Shown one piece after another: positions 6,389 to 8,201 of a stretch of DNA of 8,201 nt. The stretch is from positions 1 to 8,201 of the forward strand of contig DVLP01000105.1 in NCBI GenBank assembly GCA_018715445.1, read 5' to 3'. Both the position numbers and the translations under genes were made by a program. The notes under the pieces were generated by a model. The model worked only from the letters and a program-made list of their open reading frames with translations, searched no databases and was not told the DNA's origin. The DNA is from Candidatus Avipropionibacterium avicola (lineage in GTDB: Bacteria; Actinomycetota; Actinomycetes; Propionibacteriales; Propionibacteriaceae). Positions within the stretch are counted from its first letter, which is position 1, and each line of letters starts with the position of its first letter.

Positions 6389-6617
6389 GGCGGCATTGAA
6401 CCACGCGCCGATGACAGTGGGGTGACGGCTGGAATGTCCAGAGGGTCGGGTCGGGCCAACGCCCCAGACGGCGCAGATTCCGCGGGGTGAAGGCGCCGGC
6501 GGCAATGGCCGCGGCACCGATGCAGACCCCGAGGATCACCAGCAGACCGCGCTCGCCCTGGGCGTAGAACCAGATGCTGATGCCCGCGACGACCACGCCG
6601 ATGATGATCAGGACCAC
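6225..6617 (-). CDS. Small two-helix membrane protein, reading frame probably damaged
   Basis: The convincing part is residues 1-60 from GTG 6617: helix one (LIIIGVVVAGISIWFYAQG), a short GER turn, helix two (LLVILGVCIGAAAIAAGAF), then a basic tail TPRNLRRLGRW. Third codon positions there are mostly G or C, as in real genes of this window. Beyond about 6420 the composition degrades and the frame runs 164 bases into chrA, so that tail is not believable. Upstream, coding character continues in frame back to about 6654 (DPATAARDKRTS). Four bases after the oxidoreductase stop a GTG at 6672 opens MSNPTD and meets TGA at 6652-6654. Removing one base in GATTGAT would join MSNPTD to the membrane protein. 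Both ends would lie in the cytoplasm by the positive-inside rule. Family and function unknown. Confidence 0.4.
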   Translation of the reverse strand: MVLIIIGVVVAGISIWFYAQGERGLLVILGVCIGAAAIAAGAFTPRNLRRLGRWPDPTLWTFQPSPHCHRRVVQCRRDRHLCAERPRPRHCVGGLPRLPAARIDLLRWPDRPPGLFPYGIRRASQVARGR

Positions 6618-6676
6618 CGAGGTCCGCTTGTCGCGTGCGGCCGTCGCGGGATCAATCGGTTGGGTTCGACACCCGT

Positions 6677-7807
6677 TCAGTGTGGCACAGGTCGGTGGTC
6701 GGCGATGAGCTGCTTGCCGCGATCGTCGTCATCATAGTGATTGCTGGTCAGCACGCCGACACAGACGCCGTCCTTGCCGTACCAGACGGTCCAGCCCTGG
6801 TCGTCCTCCGAGCCGTGGTCGGTGTCGAAGCCGTCACCCCAACCAGCCCACTGCAGCGGATGGTCCCCGAGATCGGACCAGAAGCTCGGGATCTCTTGCC
6901 AGGCACGGTCCTGGCCGGCTGCGTTCTGTCCCGCGATCGTTCCCTGGGTGGTGGCGTCGTCCCAGTGCTCGGTGGCGATCCGGCGACCGGCGACCGCATG
7001 CTCGGCGAGCACACCGTCACCGGCAGCCCACACCCCGTCGACACCGGTCGACAGGTGGTCGTCGACCAACAGGCGTCCCTGCTCGGTGGGCAGGCCGGAG
7101 CCCAGGTCACCACTCGGCTCGATCCCGAGGGCGACCAGGACGACATCGGCCTCCAGCGCCTCCCCGGACTCGAGCACGACCGTACGGGGCCCGCGGACCT
7201 CGGCGACCGCCGCCTCGGTCCGCACCGTCACCCCGGCCTCGGCCAACCAGCCGGCGAGCTTGTCGGCAGCGAACCGGCCGACCCGGTCCAACTGTGGCTG
7301 CGACGAACGGGTCACCATGGTGACCTCGGTGCCGCGACTGGCCAGCGACACCGCAGCCTCGCAACCGATGAAGCCCGAGCCCACCACGATCGCGGTCCGG
7401 GCCTGCTCGGCATCGGCGACCAGGCTGCGGGCGAGCGCCAGGCTGCGCAGCACGTGGACCTGGCTGTCGTCCTGCCCGGGCAACCTGATCGGTCGTGCCC
7501 CCGCGCAGATCACCAGGCGGTCGTACGGGACCGTGGCACCGTCGGCAGTGGTGAGTTGCCGGGCCGTGGTGTCGATCCCGGTCACGGTGGTGTCGAGGCG
7601 GACGTCGATCCCGGTCAGGTCGGCATCGATCGGGGTCGGATCCGCGGCGGTGCCGGCGAGGACCTCCTTGGACAGGGGTGGTCGCTCGTACGGTGCTGCG
7701 CCGTCGGCGCTGAGCAAGGCGATCGGCCCCGGGCCGCCTGCATCGCGGTAGGCCGTTGCGGCAGCAACGCCAGCGGGACCACTTCCGACAACTACGAGTC
7801 CGGTCAT
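6677..7807 (-). CDS. FAD-dependent NAD(P)H oxidoreductase, ferredoxin-reductase type
   Basis: 376 residues from ATG 7807, which places the FAD Rossmann motif GSGPAG at 8-13; earlier in-frame codons are not protein-like. P39-Y-E-R-P-P-L-S-K47 is the hallmark of the ferredoxin/rubredoxin/putidaredoxin reductase group. The second Rossmann motif for NAD(P)H is GSGFIGCE (143-150), and WAAGD (260-264) is the C-terminal FAD-contact motif. The reductase-type C-terminal domain begins near FWSDLGDHPLQWAGWGD (309-325). At about 115 residues after WAAGD it is complete, and the protein is close to the usual 390-410. The enzyme would move electrons from NAD(P)H through FAD to a small iron-sulfur protein. 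No ferredoxin, Rieske or P450 gene is in the window, so the partner is unknown. It lies between a hydrolase-like gene and a small membrane protein gene, all leftward. Confidence 0.93.
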   Translation of the reverse strand: MTGLVVVGSGPAGVAAATAYRDAGGPGPIALLSADGAAPYERPPLSKEVLAGTAADPTPIDADLTGIDVRLDTTVTGIDTTARQLTTADGATVPYDRLVICAGARPIRLPGQDDSQVHVLRSLALARSLVADAEQARTAIVVGSGFIGCEAAVSLASRGTEVTMVTRSSQPQLDRVGRFAADKLAGWLAEAGVTVRTEAAVAEVRGPRTVVLESGEALEADVVLVALGIEPSGDLGSGLPTEQGRLLVDDHLSTGVDGVWAAGDGVLAEHAVAGRRIATEHWDDATTQGTIAGQNAAGQDRAWQEIPSFWSDLGDHPLQWAGWGDGFDTDHGSEDDQGWTVWYGKDGVCVGVLTSNHYDDDDRGKQLIADHRPVPH

Positions 7808-7854
7808 CCCGCCAGCATGGCACTCATCGCGCCCGGGTGGAACCGTCTCCGCCC

Positions 7855-8193
7855 TCAGGCGCCGAGCGGCTGGTCCAGCCAGGCACCGAGCGCCACGGCG
7901 GCCGAGGCGCGTGGCCAGCTGTGGATCGGGCGACACTCGATCCGGGCGTCGGTCCCGGTGATCGCGTGGTAGCGCTCGAGCGCGGTGCCTCGGCAGGCCT
8001 CCCACTCGGCCTCGTTCATGGCGGCGCGGATGATCGTGCGTTCCGGCTCGTGCATCCGCAGGACCGTCGGCAGCATCCGGCCCAGCGTGTACGCCCGTTC
8101 GAGATAGAGCGGTTCGAGCACGGGCAGCCGGTCCTCGGGGTAACCACTCATGATGAGCAGCGGCGTGTCCGCCGGCAACAGACCCTGACTCAC
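7855..8193 (-). CDS. C-terminal part of a probable alpha/beta-hydrolase
   Basis: The frame is open to the right edge, so the gene may well begin outside the window; within it the first possible start is GTG 8193 (112 residues). T10-P-L-L-I-M-S-G-Y-P-E-D-R (10-22) looks like the late strand of an alpha/beta-hydrolase carrying the acidic triad residue, probably D21. PIHSWPRASAAVALGAWL (89-106) looks like the catalytic histidine, H91, followed by the last helix. The helical region between (24-80) would be partly cap. If so, the nucleophile serine elbow lies beyond the edge. The assignment rests on the pattern of these two segments only, and substrate is unknown. It ends 47 bases before the oxidoreductase start, so co-transcription is likely. 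Confidence 0.5.
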   Translation of the reverse strand: MSQGLLPADTPLLIMSGYPEDRLPVLEPLYLERAYTLGRMLPTVLRMHEPERTIIRAAMNEAEWEACRGTALERYHAITGTDARIECRPIHSWPRASAAVALGAWLDQPLGA

Positions 8194-8201
8194 CGCGGCC
8201 G

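Noticed and set aside
5174..6517. Longer chrA start at ATG 6517
   Set aside because: Would add 43 Pro/Arg/His-rich residues not expected in the family and would overlap the small membrane protein; GTG 6388 gives the normal family length.
6635..7972. Long open frame of 445 codons on the plus strand
   Set aside because: Antisense of the FAD oxidoreductase; low-complexity Gly/Arg/Asp-rich product with no motif, while the opposite strand has two Rossmann motifs in frame.

Overview
The window is very GC-rich. Its genes end almost every codon in G or C, use GTG as well as ATG starts, and often lack a clear Shine-Dalgarno sequence. Together with a PadR regulator and a type VII secretion (WXG100/ESX-like) substrate cassette, this points to a high-GC actinobacterium. 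I cannot name the genus from the sequence.

Left part (1-1880): a PadR-family repressor gene runs leftward off the edge. It is divergent from a Gfo/Idh/MocA-family NAD(P)-dependent sugar-type dehydrogenase running right. The 150-bp gap between them holds a good leftward promoter with a perfect 10-bp palindrome over its -10, and a second CCAC-n-GTGG element at the presumed rightward promoter. The natural reading is a repressor controlling itself and its neighbour. A strong hairpin closes the dehydrogenase gene.

Centre (1922-3652): three tightly packed rightward genes, an acidic protein of unknown family (159 aa), a small helical protein (109 aa) with a YxxxE type VII secretion signal, and a 307-aa helical protein with an embedded W-x-G turn. 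None of the ESX machinery (EccB/C/D/E, mycosin) is visible, so this looks like an orphan or satellite secretion-substrate cassette. It is the least explained part of the window. It ends in a stretch of about 100 bp holding three and a half copies of a 19-bp extragenic repeat, between convergent genes.

Right part (3762-8201, all leftward): reading in the direction of transcription, the end of a probable alpha/beta-hydrolase, a ferredoxin-reductase-type FAD/NAD(P)H oxidoreductase, a small two-helix membrane protein whose frame looks damaged, a full-length ChrA chromate-type transporter, an aldose 1-epimerase-like protein, and a DUF1697 protein. The last two are separated by one base and are almost certainly co-translated. 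The others are separated by about 50 bp or less apart from the small-membrane-protein segment, so one or two operons are likely.

No tRNA, rRNA, insertion sequence, CRISPR array or replication origin was seen.
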